From contig NZ_CP075715.1 of the NCBI RefSeq assembly GCF_024584805.1, positions 5,200,526-5,264,525 of the forward strand: a stretch of 64,000 nucleotides of DNA. The letters are read 5' to 3'. The stretch comes from Streptomyces sp. FIT100 (GTDB lineage Bacteria; Actinomycetota; Actinomycetes; Streptomycetales; Streptomycetaceae). This document shows, one piece after another, positions 24,889 through 34,374 of the stretch (within the stretch, counting starts at the first letter, position 1; each line of letters opens with the position of its first letter). The translations under genes and the position numbers were made by a program. The notes under the pieces are model-generated. The model did no database searches and had not been told where the DNA came from. It worked only from the letters and a program-made list of their open reading frames with translations.

Positions 24889-26514
24889 ATGCGCCGAACC
24901 GCGCACAGCACGTGGGCCGCCTGCGCCGCCGCCGTCGCCCTCGCGGCGACGGGCTGCGGCGGCGGGGGCGACGGCGGCGGCGGGGCCGACGGCATCGTCA
25001 GCTCCTCCTGGGGTGACCCGCCCAATCCGCTGGAGCCCGCGAACACCAACGAGGTCCAGGGCGGCAAGGTCCTCGACATGGTCTTCCGCGGTCTCAAGCG
25101 CTACGACCCGAAGACCGGCGAGGCACAGAACATGCTCGCCGAGAAGATCGAGACCGCCGACTCCACCACCTTCACCGTCACGCTCAAGGACGGCTGGACC
25201 TTCTCCAACGGAGAGAAGGTCACCGCCCAGTCCTTCGTCGACGCCTGGAACTACGGCGCCCACCTCAAGAACAACCAGCGCAACGCCTACTTCTTCGGCT
25301 ACATCGAGGGCTACGACCAGGTCCACCCCGAATCCGGCGAGCCCACCGCCGAGACCATGAGCGGACTGAAGGTCACCGGCCCGCTCACCTTCACGGTCAA
25401 GCTCACCCAGAAGTTCTCCACCTGGCCCGAGACCCTCGGCTACCCCGCCTTCGCGCCGCTGCCCAAGGCGTTCTTCACCGACCGCTCCGGCTGGCTGGCC
25501 AAGCCCGTGGGCAACGGTCCCTACGCGGTCGACTCGTACGCCCGGGGCTCCCAGATGTCCCTGCGCCGCTGGGACCAGTACCCCGGCGACGACAAGGCGA
25601 AGAACGGCGGCATCGACCTCAAGGTCTACACCGACAACAACACGGCCTACACCGATCTGATGGCCGGCAACCTCGACCTCGTCGACGACGTCCCGGCCGC
25701 CCAGCTCAAGAACGTCAAGGCCGACCTCGGCGACCGCTACATCAACACCCCCGCCGGGATCATCCAGACCATCGCCTTCCCCTACTACGACGCGGCCTGG
25801 AACAAGCCGGGCCAGGAGAAGGTCCGCAAGGGCCTGTCCATGGCGATCAACCGGCAGCAGATCACCGACACGATCTTCCAGAAGACCCGCACCCCCGCCA
25901 GGGACTGGACCTCACCGGTGCTCGGCGCGGACGGCGGCTACGACCCCGAGCTGTGCGGCGACTCCTGCACCTACAACCCGGCCGAGGCGAAGAAGCTGGT
26001 CGCGGAGGGCGGCGGGCTCCCCGGCGGCCAGCTGAAGATCACGTACAACGCCGACAGCGGCTCGCACAAGGAGTGGATCGACGCCGTCTGCAACTCCATC
26101 AACAACGCGCTCGGCAACGACCGGGCCTGCGTCGGCGGCCCGGTCGGCACCTTCGCCGACTTCCGCAACCAGATCACCCAGTCCAAGCTGGCCGGCCCCT
26201 TCCGGGCGGGCTGGCAGATGGACTACCCGCTCATCCAGAACTTCCTCCAGCCGCTCTACTACACCAACGCCTCGTCCAACGACGGCAAGTGGAGCAACCC
26301 CGAGTTCGACCGGCTCGTCGACGAGGCCAACGCCGAGTCCGACACGGCGAAGGCCGTCGAGACCTTCCAGCGTGCCGAGGAGGTCGTACGGGACCAGATG
26401 GCCGCGATCCCGCTCTGGTACCAGAACGGCAGCGCCGGCTACTCGGAGCGGATCGGCAACGTGACGCTGAACCAGTTCAGCGTCCCCGTCTACGAGGAGA
26501 TCACGGTCAGCTGA
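24889..26514 (+). CDS. Oligopeptide-binding lipoprotein, transporter 2
   Basis: A 541-residue lipoprotein, paralogous to the one at 8074. The signal segment AACAAAVALAATGC contains the lipobox, followed by a Gly/Asp linker and the SBP_bac_5 fold (GWTFSNGEKVTA, KPVGNGPYAVDSY, AIPLWYQNGSAGYSE). The family's Cys pair near CGDSC is present. AGGAGG precedes the ATG. It is the first gene of a five-gene operon identical in order to operon 1. The ligand is not readable; a peptide is expected. Confidence 0.9.
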   Translation: MRRTAHSTWAACAAAVALAATGCGGGGDGGGGADGIVSSSWGDPPNPLEPANTNEVQGGKVLDMVFRGLKRYDPKTGEAQNMLAEKIETADSTTFTVTLKDGWTFSNGEKVTAQSFVDAWNYGAHLKNNQRNAYFFGYIEGYDQVHPESGEPTAETMSGLKVTGPLTFTVKLTQKFSTWPETLGYPAFAPLPKAFFTDRSGWLAKPVGNGPYAVDSYARGSQMSLRRWDQYPGDDKAKNGGIDLKVYTDNNTAYTDLMAGNLDLVDDVPAAQLKNVKADLGDRYINTPAGIIQTIAFPYYDAAWNKPGQEKVRKGLSMAINRQQITDTIFQKTRTPARDWTSPVLGADGGYDPELCGDSCTYNPAEAKKLVAEGGGLPGGQLKITYNADSGSHKEWIDAVCNSINNALGNDRACVGGPVGTFADFRNQITQSKLAGPFRAGWQMDYPLIQNFLQPLYYTNASSNDGKWSNPEFDRLVDEANAESDTAKAVETFQRAEEVVRDQMAAIPLWYQNGSAGYSERIGNVTLNQFSVPVYEEITVS

Positions 26515-26601
26515 CCCCGCTGCCCCCGTCCCGATGACCCCTCCGGCCAGCCGGCCCGCCACCCCCGCTGACGCACCCCGTCCAGGCCCCAGGAGCCCCT
26601 C

Positions 26602-27525
26602 ATGGGACGCTATGTGATCCGGCGTCTGCTGCAGATGATCCCCGTCTTCGTCGGCGCCACTCTGCTGATCTTCCTGATGGTGAACGTGATGGGCGACCCC
26701 ATCGCGGGCCTGTGCGGCGACCGGCAGTGCGACCCCGCGACCGCCGCCCGGCTGCGCCAGGAGTTCGGCCTCGACAAGCCGGTCTGGCAGCAATACCTGA
26801 CCTACATGGGCAACGTCTTCACCGGTGACTTCGGCACCGCCTTCAACGGACAGCCCGTCACCGAGCTGATGGCCACGGCCTTCCCCGTCACCATCCGGCT
26901 CACCCTGGTCGCGATCGTCTTCGAGATCGTCATCGGCATCACCCTCGGCGTGCTCACGGGCCTGCGGCGCGGCCGCCCCGTCGACACCTCCGTGCTGCTG
27001 CTGACCCTGGTCGTCATCTCCGTCCCCACCTTCGTCACCGGTCTGCTGCTCCAACTGCTGCTCGGCGTCGAATGGGGATGGATCCGGCCGTCCGTCTCGC
27101 CCGAGGCGCCGCTCGGCGAACTGATCGTCCCCGGTCTCGTCCTCGCCTCCGTGTCGCTCGCCTACGTCACCCGGCTGACCAGGACCTCCATCGCCGAGAA
27201 CCGGCGCGCCGACTACGTCCGCACCGCCATCGCCAAGGGACTGCCCCGCCGCCGCGTGATCGGCCGCCATCTGCTGCGCAACTCGCTCATCCCCGTCGTC
27301 ACCTTCATCGGGGCGGACATCGGCGCCCTGATGGGCGGCGCCATCGTCACCGAGCGGATCTTCAACATCCACGGCGTCGGCTACCAGCTGTACCAGGGCA
27401 TCCTGCGCCAGAACACCCAGACCGTCGTCGGATTCGTCACCGTCCTCGTGCTGGTCTTCCTCCTGGTGAACCTGATCGTCGACCTGCTGTACGCCGTGCT
27501 CGACCCGAGGATCCGCTATGCCTGA
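26602..27525 (+). CDS. Oligopeptide ABC permease 1 (OppB type), transporter 2
   Basis: A 307-residue permease beginning MGRYVIRRLLQMIPVFVGAT, closely matching the transporter 1 protein. The coupling loop RADYVRTAIAKGLPRRRVIG is nearly identical between the two. An extra CGDRQCDP segment after the first membrane helix distinguishes this copy. It overlaps the next gene by 8 bases. Confidence 0.93.
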   Translation: MGRYVIRRLLQMIPVFVGATLLIFLMVNVMGDPIAGLCGDRQCDPATAARLRQEFGLDKPVWQQYLTYMGNVFTGDFGTAFNGQPVTELMATAFPVTIRLTLVAIVFEIVIGITLGVLTGLRRGRPVDTSVLLLTLVVISVPTFVTGLLLQLLLGVEWGWIRPSVSPEAPLGELIVPGLVLASVSLAYVTRLTRTSIAENRRADYVRTAIAKGLPRRRVIGRHLLRNSLIPVVTFIGADIGALMGGAIVTERIFNIHGVGYQLYQGILRQNTQTVVGFVTVLVLVFLLVNLIVDLLYAVLDPRIRYA

Positions 27526-28507
27526 GCCCCAGTACGAGGACGGGCAGGCCATCGCCCCCACCGGCGCCGGCGGCGGGTCCGACCTCGCCATGAGCGAGGC
27601 CGAGACCCTGGAGAAGGCGCCCGGCGCCGGTCCGCTCGGCACCGGACCGGGGCCGGCGGACAAGCCCCGCAGCCTCTGGTCCGACGCCTGGCACGATCTG
27701 CGCCGCAACCCCGTCTTCATCGTCTCGGGCCTGATCATCGTCTTCCTGGTGCTCATCTCGATCTGGCCCTCGCTGATCGCCTCCGGCAACCCGCTCGACT
27801 GCGACCTCGCCAAGGCCCAGGAGGGCTCCCAGCCCGGCCACCCCTTCGGCTTCGACGGCCAGGGCTGCGACGTCTACACCCGCACCGTGTACGGCGCCCG
27901 CAACTCCGTCACCGTCGGCGTCTGCGCGACCCTCGGCGTGGCCCTGCTCGGATCCGTACTCGGCGGCCTCGCCGGATACTTCGGCGCACTGCCGGACTCC
28001 CTGCTGTCCCGGCTCACCGACGTCTTCTTCGCCATCCCCGTCGTCCTCGGCGGCCTCGTCCTGCTCTCCGTCGTCACCAGCAACACCGTCTGGCCGGTGA
28101 TCGGGTTCATGGTGCTGCTCGGCTGGCCACAGCTCTCCCGCATCGCCAGAGGCTCGGTGATCACCGCCAAACAGAACGACTACGTCCAGGCCGCCCGGGC
28201 CCTCGGCGCCTCCCACCCCCGGCTGCTGCTGCGCCACATCGCGCCCAACGCCGTCGCGCCGGTCATCGTCGTCGCGACCATCGCCCTCGGCACCTACATC
28301 GCGCTGGAGGCCACCCTGTCGTTCCTCGGCGTCGGGCTGCGCCCGCCCAACGTCTCCTGGGGCATCGACATCTCGGCCGCGTCGCCGTACATCCGCAACG
28401 CACCGCACATGCTGCTCTGGCCGGCCGGAGCGCTCGCCGTCACCGTGCTCGCGTTCATCATGCTCGGCGACGCGGTGCGCGACGCCCTCGACCCGAAACT
28501 GCGCTGA
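27518..28507 (+). CDS. Oligopeptide ABC permease 2 (OppC type), transporter 2
   Basis: A 329-residue permease with a 45-residue Gly/Pro/Ala-rich cytoplasmic tail, then SLWSDAWHDLRRNPVFIVSG and the membrane segments. The coupling loop lies around KQNDYVQAARALGAS and is followed by HIAPNAVAPVIV. It is paralogous to 10814-11767. The 8-base overlap with the upstream permease is the same as in operon 1, which suggests that the two operons arose by duplication. Confidence 0.93.
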   Translation: MPEPQYEDGQAIAPTGAGGGSDLAMSEAETLEKAPGAGPLGTGPGPADKPRSLWSDAWHDLRRNPVFIVSGLIIVFLVLISIWPSLIASGNPLDCDLAKAQEGSQPGHPFGFDGQGCDVYTRTVYGARNSVTVGVCATLGVALLGSVLGGLAGYFGALPDSLLSRLTDVFFAIPVVLGGLVLLSVVTSNTVWPVIGFMVLLGWPQLSRIARGSVITAKQNDYVQAARALGASHPRLLLRHIAPNAVAPVIVVATIALGTYIALEATLSFLGVGLRPPNVSWGIDISAASPYIRNAPHMLLWPAGALAVTVLAFIMLGDAVRDALDPKLR

Positions 28508-28520
28508 GGAGCCCGCCGCC

Positions 28521-29495
28521 ATGCTGCTCGACGTACGCGATCTGCACGTGGAGTTCCGTACCCGCGACGGGATCGCCAAGGCCGTCAACGGGGTCTCGTA
28601 CGCGGTCGACGCGGGCGAGACGCTCGCCGTCCTCGGCGAGTCCGGCTCCGGGAAGTCCGTCACGGCGCAGGCCGTCATGGGCATCCTCGACGCCCCGCCC
28701 GGCCGGATCACCGGCGGCGAGGTCCTCTTCCAGGGCCGGGACCTGCTGCGGCTCGGTGAGCGCGAGCGGCGCAAGGTGCGCGGCGCCGGAATGGCGATGA
28801 TCTTCCAGGACGCCCTCTCGGCTCTCAACCCGGTGCTGACCGTGGGCGACCAGCTCGCCGAGATGTTCACCGTGCACCGCGGTATGTCCCGCAAGGACGC
28901 GCGGGCGAAGGCCGTCGAGCTGATGGACCGGGTCCGCATCCCGGCGGCCAAGGAGCGGCTCGGCCAGTACCCGCACCAGTTCAGCGGCGGAATGCGCCAG
29001 CGCATCATGATCGCCATGGCGCTGGCCCTGGAACCGGCCCTGATCATCGCCGACGAACCGACCACGGCGCTGGACGTCACCGTCCAGGCCCAGGTGATGG
29101 ACCTGCTCGCGGAGCTCCAGCGCGAACTGGGCATGGGCCTCGTCCTCATCACCCACGACCTCGGCGTCGTCGCGGACGTCGCCGACCGGATCGCCGTGAT
29201 GTACGCGGGCCGGATCGTCGAGACCGCCCCCGTCCACGACCTCTACAAGGCGCCCGCCCACCCGTACACCCGCGGACTGCTCGACTCCATCCCGCGCTTG
29301 GACGGCAAGGGCCGGGAGCTGTACGCGATCAAGGGCCTCCCGCCCAACCTCCTGCACATCCCGTCCGGCTGCGCCTTCCATCCGCGCTGCCCGATGGCCC
29401 AGGACGTGTGCACGACCGACGAGCCCGACCTCTTCGACGTGCGCCGGGACCGCGGCAGCGCCTGCTTCTTCTACCGGGAGTGCCTCCGTGGCTGA
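28521..29495 (+). CDS. Oligopeptide ABC ATPase (OppD type), transporter 2
   Basis: A 324-residue ATPase with Walker A GESGSGKS, signature FSGGMRQR, Walker B LIIADEPTTALD and C-terminal CAFHPRCPMAQDVC. Compared with the paralogue at 11782 it lacks about 20 N-terminal residues, starting directly at MLLDVRDLHVEFRTRDG. It overlaps the next gene by 8 bases. Confidence 0.93.
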   Translation: MLLDVRDLHVEFRTRDGIAKAVNGVSYAVDAGETLAVLGESGSGKSVTAQAVMGILDAPPGRITGGEVLFQGRDLLRLGERERRKVRGAGMAMIFQDALSALNPVLTVGDQLAEMFTVHRGMSRKDARAKAVELMDRVRIPAAKERLGQYPHQFSGGMRQRIMIAMALALEPALIIADEPTTALDVTVQAQVMDLLAELQRELGMGLVLITHDLGVVADVADRIAVMYAGRIVETAPVHDLYKAPAHPYTRGLLDSIPRLDGKGRELYAIKGLPPNLLHIPSGCAFHPRCPMAQDVCTTDEPDLFDVRRDRGSACFFYRECLRG

Positions 29496-30555
29496 GCCGA
29501 TCATCGAGGCCCGCGGCCTGTACAAGCACTATCCGCTCACCCGGGGGATCGTCCTCCGCAAGCAGGTGGGTGCGGTCAGGGCGGTCGACGGCGTCGACCT
29601 CGACCTGTTCCCCGGCGAGACGTTGGGCATCGTCGGCGAGTCCGGCTGCGGCAAGTCCACCCTCGCCAGACTGCTGGTGAGCCTGGAGCGGCCGACGCGC
29701 GGGGAGATCCGTTACAAGGGCGAGGACATCACCCGGCTCTCCGGGCGTGCGCTCAAGGCCGTGCGGCGCAACATCCAGATGGTGTTCCAGGACCCGTACA
29801 CCTCGCTGAACCCGCGGATGACGGTCGGCGACATCATCGGGGAGCCGTACGAGATCCATCCGGAGGTGGCACCGAAGGGCTCGCGGCGGCAGAAGGTGCA
29901 GGAGCTGCTCGACGTCGTCGGCCTCAACCCGGAGTACGTGAACCGCTATCCGCACCAGTTCTCCGGCGGTCAGCGCCAGCGCATCGGCATCGCGCGCGGT
30001 CTCGCGCTGCGGCCGGAGGTCATCGTCGCGGACGAGCCGGTCTCGGCGCTCGACGTCTCCGTGCAGGCGCAGGTCGTCAACCTGATGGAGAGGCTCCAGG
30101 ACGAGTTCGCCCTCTCGTACGTCTTCATCGCGCACGACCTGTCGATCGTCCGGCACATCTCCGACCGGGTGGGCGTGATGTACCTGGGGCGGATCGTGGA
30201 GACCGGGAAGGACGCCGAGATCTACGACCATCCGACGCACCCCTACACCCAGGCGCTGCTGTCGGCGGTCCCCGTGCCCGACCCGGACGCGCGCGAGCAC
30301 CGGGAGCGGATCATCCTCACCGGGGACGTGCCCTCGCCGACGGACATCCCCTCCGGCTGCCGGTTCCGCACCCGCTGCTGGAAGGCACGGGAGCGATGCG
30401 CCCTGGAGGTGCCGGAGCTGGCGGTTCCGGCAGTCTTCCGGCTCACCGACGGGCCCGCGAAGCACGACTCGGCCTGCCACTTCGCCGAGCAGAAGCACGT
30501 GGTGCCGGGGGAGGGGGAGCTGGGCGGCCCCGGACAGGGAACCGCCCAGCACTAG
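29488..30555 (+). CDS. Oligopeptide ABC ATPase (OppF type), transporter 2
   Basis: A 355-residue ATPase with Walker A GESGCGKS, signature FSGGQRQR, Walker B VIVADEPVSALD and the cluster region CRFRTRCWKARERC. It is paralogous to 12833-13990 but has no acidic N-terminal extension; instead it carries a short Gly-rich tail. It is the last gene of the operon and its 3' end faces the minus-strand acyltransferase gene. Confidence 0.93.
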   Translation: MAEPIIEARGLYKHYPLTRGIVLRKQVGAVRAVDGVDLDLFPGETLGIVGESGCGKSTLARLLVSLERPTRGEIRYKGEDITRLSGRALKAVRRNIQMVFQDPYTSLNPRMTVGDIIGEPYEIHPEVAPKGSRRQKVQELLDVVGLNPEYVNRYPHQFSGGQRQRIGIARGLALRPEVIVADEPVSALDVSVQAQVVNLMERLQDEFALSYVFIAHDLSIVRHISDRVGVMYLGRIVETGKDAEIYDHPTHPYTQALLSAVPVPDPDAREHRERIILTGDVPSPTDIPSGCRFRTRCWKARERCALEVPELAVPAVFRLTDGPAKHDSACHFAEQKHVVPGEGELGGPGQGTAQH

Positions 30556-30583
30556 AGGGTCCGTCGGATCGGTTCGCGCGGCG

Positions 30584-31198
30584 TCAGATCAGTTCGCGCG
30601 TCTCCGCCGTCTCGCGGTGGAGGATGGCCAGCCGGGCCCTCTTCTCCGGGAGGAAGACCTCCGGGAGGTCGATCTCGGGCAGCACGATCTCGGGCCCGAT
30701 CTCGAAGCCGGTACGGGCCAGCCGCTCGACCGCCTTGGCGTTGCGGATGTCCGGCTCGGCAACGATTCTCCGCACCGACGGGTCCGCCAGGACGCAGACG
30801 ACGAGCACGGACAGCATCGCTGCCGTGAAACCGGGGCGCGGCGCGCCCTGCGGGGGCCCGACCATCAGGTGGACACCGACGTCGCCCGGCTCGGTGGCGT
30901 AGCACTCGCTGACCCGGTCGGCCTCCGGGTCGTACGTCTGGAAGAGCATGACCGGCCGGCCCTCGCACTCGATCAGCCATGCGTGGTGGGTCGTCAGCCC
31001 GTCCATGTGCCGGTAGATCTCCAGGACCTCTTCGCGCGTCGCCTCGCCCATGCCCCAGAAGCGGGCGCGCTCCTGGGTGACCCAGGAGTGGATCGTGTCG
31101 ACGTCGCGCTCCGGATCCAGGCGGCGGACCCGCACCGTCCCGAAACCGTCGAGGGCCTGCTCGTGCACGGCCCGGTCCTGCGAGGCGTCAGTGGTCAT
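30584..31198 (-). CDS. AlcB/IucB-type siderophore acyltransferase (GNAT)
   Basis: A 204-residue GNAT protein of the type that acylates N-hydroxy-lysine or N-hydroxy-diamines in hydroxamate siderophore synthesis. Typical segments are HSWVTQERARFWGMG near residue 40, then RPVMLFQTYDPE and VGVHLMVGPPQG. Its ATG overlaps the stop of the penicillin acylase gene by 11 bases, so the pair is one unit under the iron box at 33269. No siderophore synthetase or amine hydroxylase lies here, so it may supply or modify a siderophore made by another locus. The family call is good, the substrate unknown. Confidence 0.8.
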   Translation of the reverse strand: MTTDASQDRAVHEQALDGFGTVRVRRLDPERDVDTIHSWVTQERARFWGMGEATREEVLEIYRHMDGLTTHHAWLIECEGRPVMLFQTYDPEADRVSECYATEPGDVGVHLMVGPPQGAPRPGFTAAMLSVLVVCVLADPSVRRIVAEPDIRNAKAVERLARTGFEIGPEIVLPEIDLPEVFLPEKRARLAILHRETAETRELI

Positions 31199-33257
31199 GC
31201 TGTCTCTCCTTGGCGAGCTTGTCGAAGTCGGTGACGACGGGCGCCAGGGCGCCGCGCAGCCACAGCGGCAGCTGGTCGCGGTGGTGGGCGTCGCCCGGGA
31301 TGCCCCGGGCGCCCAGCGGGACCACCCAGAGGCTGTCCTCGCGCCGGGCGAGGTCCCATACGTAGCGGGCGGACGGGCCGCGCGCGCCGTGGTCGGTGAG
31401 GCCGGGGACGCTGGACGTGGCCAGCACGCAGTCGTGGTCGCCGGCCATCCCCGGCCACTCCTCGCCGGAGCCGTCGGCCGCGGGCAGAGCCTGCCAGGGC
31501 GCGAGCCGGTGCAGGTCGCCCCAGGTGGCCTCCGGCGGTGCGGCGGCGACCTCCTCCAGGGCCTGCCGCACGACGTCGGTCCGGTCGATGCCCGGCAGCA
31601 GCCGCGTCGTCAGCAGCCCTTCCAGCGCGTAGCCGGTCTTCACGACGAGCGCGAGCCAGGGCCGGAAGACGGCGGGATACGGCAGCGGCCCGGCGAGCGC
31701 GGCGAGCTCCGGGTGCGCGACGAGCCGCCGTACGACGGCGTGCCGCACCGCGGCGTAGGCGGCGGCGACGGTGCTGTCCGCGTCCATCCGGCGGTCCCAG
31801 CCCAGCAGCCGCTCGCGCAGCCCGGCGGCTTCGGGGGCGAGCCCGTCGAGACCGGCGATCAGCTCCAGCAGTGGGGCGGCGGAGGCGAGATGGGTGTCCA
31901 TGTGCACGGCCGCCATGTCCGGGGCGGTCCAGCCCTTCGACTCCCGCAGCAGCTCGGCGATGCGGTCCGCGCGGTGCGGGGGCGCGAACTCGACGCCGAG
32001 CGGCCCGGCGAGACGGCGCTCGTTGGCCATGACGGCGAAGTCCTCGACCTCGGCGCGGGGCATCGGCTCGTGCCAGCCCCGCCACTCGTGCGCAGGCTCC
32101 CACGCGGGCACGATCCGCAGCCCGTTGTCGTCGTGCCGCAGCGGTACGCGCCCGGCGGTGCGGTGCAGCAGCCCGCCGGCGGTGTCCGCGGCCTGGACGA
32201 CGTTCACGGGCTCGACCCAGCGGTCGAAGGCCCGGTCGACGTCGGCGACGCTCCGGGCGCGCAGCAGCGCGGGGATCGCGGCGAAGCCGAGCTCGGCGGT
32301 GACGCGCGGGATGTAACGCAGGCTGATGGCCTCCGCGATGCCGTCGCCCTCCGGCGCGGCGCCGATGATCACCGGGCCGCGTTCCGTCTCGACGATCTCG
32401 ACGGTGACGGGCTCGGCGCCCGAGACCTCGACGGTCTCGGTGTGGTGGGAGGCCGGGCGCCAGCCGTCGGGGCCGAGCGCTTCGAGCCCTCCGGGCGCCC
32501 GGCGCAGCCGCTCCCGGTACACGTCCTGGTAGTCGGCCATGGCGTTGGTGATCGCCCAGGCGACGCTGCCCGTGTGGGCGAAGTGGGGGACACCGGGGAC
32601 CCCGGGGAAGGCCAGGCCCACGACGTCGTACTCGGGGCAGACCAGATGGACCTGCTGGTAGACGCCGGGGTCCTCGATGAAGCGGTGCGGGTCGCCCGCG
32701 ATGATCGGGGCGCCGCTGGCGGTGCGGTCCGCGGTGACCAGCCAGCCGTTGGAGCCCGCCGTCGCCGGGCCGTCCACCGCGAAGAGGTCGATCGCCTCGT
32801 CGCCGAGGCGCGTGGCGACCTCCTCGCGCCACAGCTTGGTCGGGAAGCCCGCGAAGAGGATGTGGGTGGTGAGCCAGATCGACAGCGGCGTCCAGGGGTC
32901 CCACTCCCCGGGCGCGAGACCGCACCTCGCGAACTCGGGCGCCGCCGCCGCGCCTTCCGCGAGGCCGGCGCGCACCCCGTCGACGTACGCCGCCACCCAC
33001 GCGCGCGTCTCGGCGTCCAGCGCCTCGTAGCAGCGCCGCGCGGTGTCGTCGAGCCGCGCCTGCCGGGCGAAGCGGTCCCAGACGACGGCCTCCTCACCCA
33101 GGAAGGCGGCCGTCGTGCCCCGCGCCCGGTGCCGCTCGATCTCCAGCTGCCAGGCCCGGTCGACCGCCGCGTTGTGCCCCTGGGCGAAGGCGAGTTCGTT
33201 CGCGCTGCCCGCGCGCAGATGGGGGATGCCCCAGCTGTCCCGGTAGACCTCGGTCAC
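31188..33257 (-). CDS. Penicillin acylase family N-terminal nucleophile amidase
   Basis: A 689-residue Ntn-hydrolase precursor. The autoprocessing site is AGSNGWLV with S169 as the predicted nucleophile, giving an alpha chain of about 168 and a beta chain of about 521 residues. Other marks are the start VYRDSWGIPHLRA and the HTGSVAWAITN segment. No signal peptide is present, so it should act in the cytosol, unlike secreted penicillin or PvdQ acylases. The GTG at 33257 follows AAAGGAGG. It is coupled to an AlcB-type acyltransferase and lies next to an iron box. A role in trimming or exchanging acyl groups of a hydroxamate siderophore, as proposed for DesG-like proteins, is inference. Confidence 0.87.
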   Translation of the reverse strand: MTEVYRDSWGIPHLRAGSANELAFAQGHNAAVDRAWQLEIERHRARGTTAAFLGEEAVVWDRFARQARLDDTARRCYEALDAETRAWVAAYVDGVRAGLAEGAAAAPEFARCGLAPGEWDPWTPLSIWLTTHILFAGFPTKLWREEVATRLGDEAIDLFAVDGPATAGSNGWLVTADRTASGAPIIAGDPHRFIEDPGVYQQVHLVCPEYDVVGLAFPGVPGVPHFAHTGSVAWAITNAMADYQDVYRERLRRAPGGLEALGPDGWRPASHHTETVEVSGAEPVTVEIVETERGPVIIGAAPEGDGIAEAISLRYIPRVTAELGFAAIPALLRARSVADVDRAFDRWVEPVNVVQAADTAGGLLHRTAGRVPLRHDDNGLRIVPAWEPAHEWRGWHEPMPRAEVEDFAVMANERRLAGPLGVEFAPPHRADRIAELLRESKGWTAPDMAAVHMDTHLASAAPLLELIAGLDGLAPEAAGLRERLLGWDRRMDADSTVAAAYAAVRHAVVRRLVAHPELAALAGPLPYPAVFRPWLALVVKTGYALEGLLTTRLLPGIDRTDVVRQALEEVAAAPPEATWGDLHRLAPWQALPAADGSGEEWPGMAGDHDCVLATSSVPGLTDHGARGPSARYVWDLARREDSLWVVPLGARGIPGDAHHRDQLPLWLRGALAPVVTDFDKLAKERQHDH

Positions 33258-33268
33258 CCGGTCCTCCT

Positions 33269-33287
33269 TTAGGTTAGGCTGACCTAA
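33269..33287. promoter_or_regulatory. Iron box (DmdR/IdeR-type operator)
   Basis: TTAGGTTAGGCTGACCTAA matches the actinobacterial iron-repressor consensus TTAGGTTAGGCTAACCTAA at all but one position. It lies between the divergent penicillin acylase (start 33257) and siderophore-interacting protein (start 33319) genes and should repress both when iron is plentiful. Confidence 0.92.
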
Positions 33288-33318
33288 CCTTAACCGGCGC
33301 GATGGGGAGGAGAGCACG

Positions 33319-34047
33319 GTGGGGCATGGCTGGGAGGGCGTCGTCCTCAAGTTGTTTCGGGGCAAGGACTTCGCATTCACGGTGACCGGCGCCGAGCAGG
33401 TCACCGAGCGGTACCGGCGGGTCCACCTCGCCGACGGCGGCATGCTCGGCGCGACCGGGGTGCACCCGACGATGTGGGTGCGGCTCTGGTTCGACAGTGC
33501 GGGCAAACCGCATCAGCGCGCCTACACCCTAGTGGACCCCGACCCGGAGGCCGGCACCTTCAGCCTGGAGTTCGCGCTGCACGACGGGTGCGCGAGCGAC
33601 TGGGCGCGGAAGGCCGGTCCCGGCGACACCATCGAGGCGACCCTCCAGGGCACCGGCTTCACCGTCCCCGACCCGCTGCCGTCCCGGCTGTTCGTGATCG
33701 GCGACCCGGCGTCGCTGCCCGCAATCAACTCCCTGCTCGGCTCGATGCCGGAAACCCCGGCGACCGTCTGGTTCGAGACCCCGCACGAGTCCGATGCCGA
33801 GCTGCCGCTCCGCGCCGGCGCCCCGCACCACGAGGTGCGCCATGTGCCGCGCCGCGACGAGGGCGCGCACCTGGTCGCGGAGGTCCGGGCCGCGCTTCCG
33901 GGTCTGCTCGGGGACGACCCGGCACAGGCGTACGTCTGGATAGCCTGCGACACCGCGACCACCCGCACCCTGACATCGTACGTCCGCAAGGAGCTCGGCC
34001 TGCCCAAGGACCGGGTCCACTCGCTGGGCTACTGGCGGTCGTTCTAG
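33319..34047 (+). CDS. Siderophore-interacting protein (ViuB-like ferric-siderophore reductase)
   Basis: A 242-residue flavin reductase. The FAD-binding motif RAYTL at about residue 68 is followed by a C-terminal NAD(P)H-binding half ending in the family signature LGYWRSF. It would reduce ferric siderophore in the cytosol and release the iron. The GTG start follows GGAGGAG and lies 32 bases from the iron box. The divergent arrangement with the acyltransferase/acylase pair makes a small iron-limitation unit. Confidence 0.93.
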   Translation: MGHGWEGVVLKLFRGKDFAFTVTGAEQVTERYRRVHLADGGMLGATGVHPTMWVRLWFDSAGKPHQRAYTLVDPDPEAGTFSLEFALHDGCASDWARKAGPGDTIEATLQGTGFTVPDPLPSRLFVIGDPASLPAINSLLGSMPETPATVWFETPHESDAELPLRAGAPHHEVRHVPRRDEGAHLVAEVRAALPGLLGDDPAQAYVWIACDTATTRTLTSYVRKELGLPKDRVHSLGYWRSF

Positions 34048-34374
34048 TCGCGGTATTTGTTCCGGAATCTCGTTAACGCTCAGGCAACTTCGCCGAAGCG
34101 GCTCCGATATACGAACGCGTCACCCTGATCTCCGTACGGCCGTGCGGGTGCCGTTCGGACCGGCCGGGACGCGTCATGTCGCCCCGGCCGGTCGTCTTTT
34201 CCTTCCTTCCTCGTTGCCGCCGCCCGGGTGGAATCTCGCGTCCCGACGGGTGCGGCTCCCGCTCGTCGCTTGCGCTGCGCTGAGGAATATGACGGACACA
34301 CATGCGAATCGGGGCGTGCCGTAACGCGCACAACTGCAGTGTGTTCACTTCACGTTCCGCGAGGAAGGCATCTG
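34048..34374. other. Intergenic region upstream of the collagen-like gene
   Basis: 327 bases with a terminator for the siderophore-interacting protein gene in the first half and a presumed promoter for the collagen-like gene in the second half. No gene is seen. Confidence 0.5.
34158..34200 (+). terminator. Terminator after the siderophore-interacting protein gene
   Basis: GACCGGCCGGG pairs with CCCGGCCGGTC across a 14-base loop and is followed by GTCTTTT, a short T tract. Confidence 0.7.
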
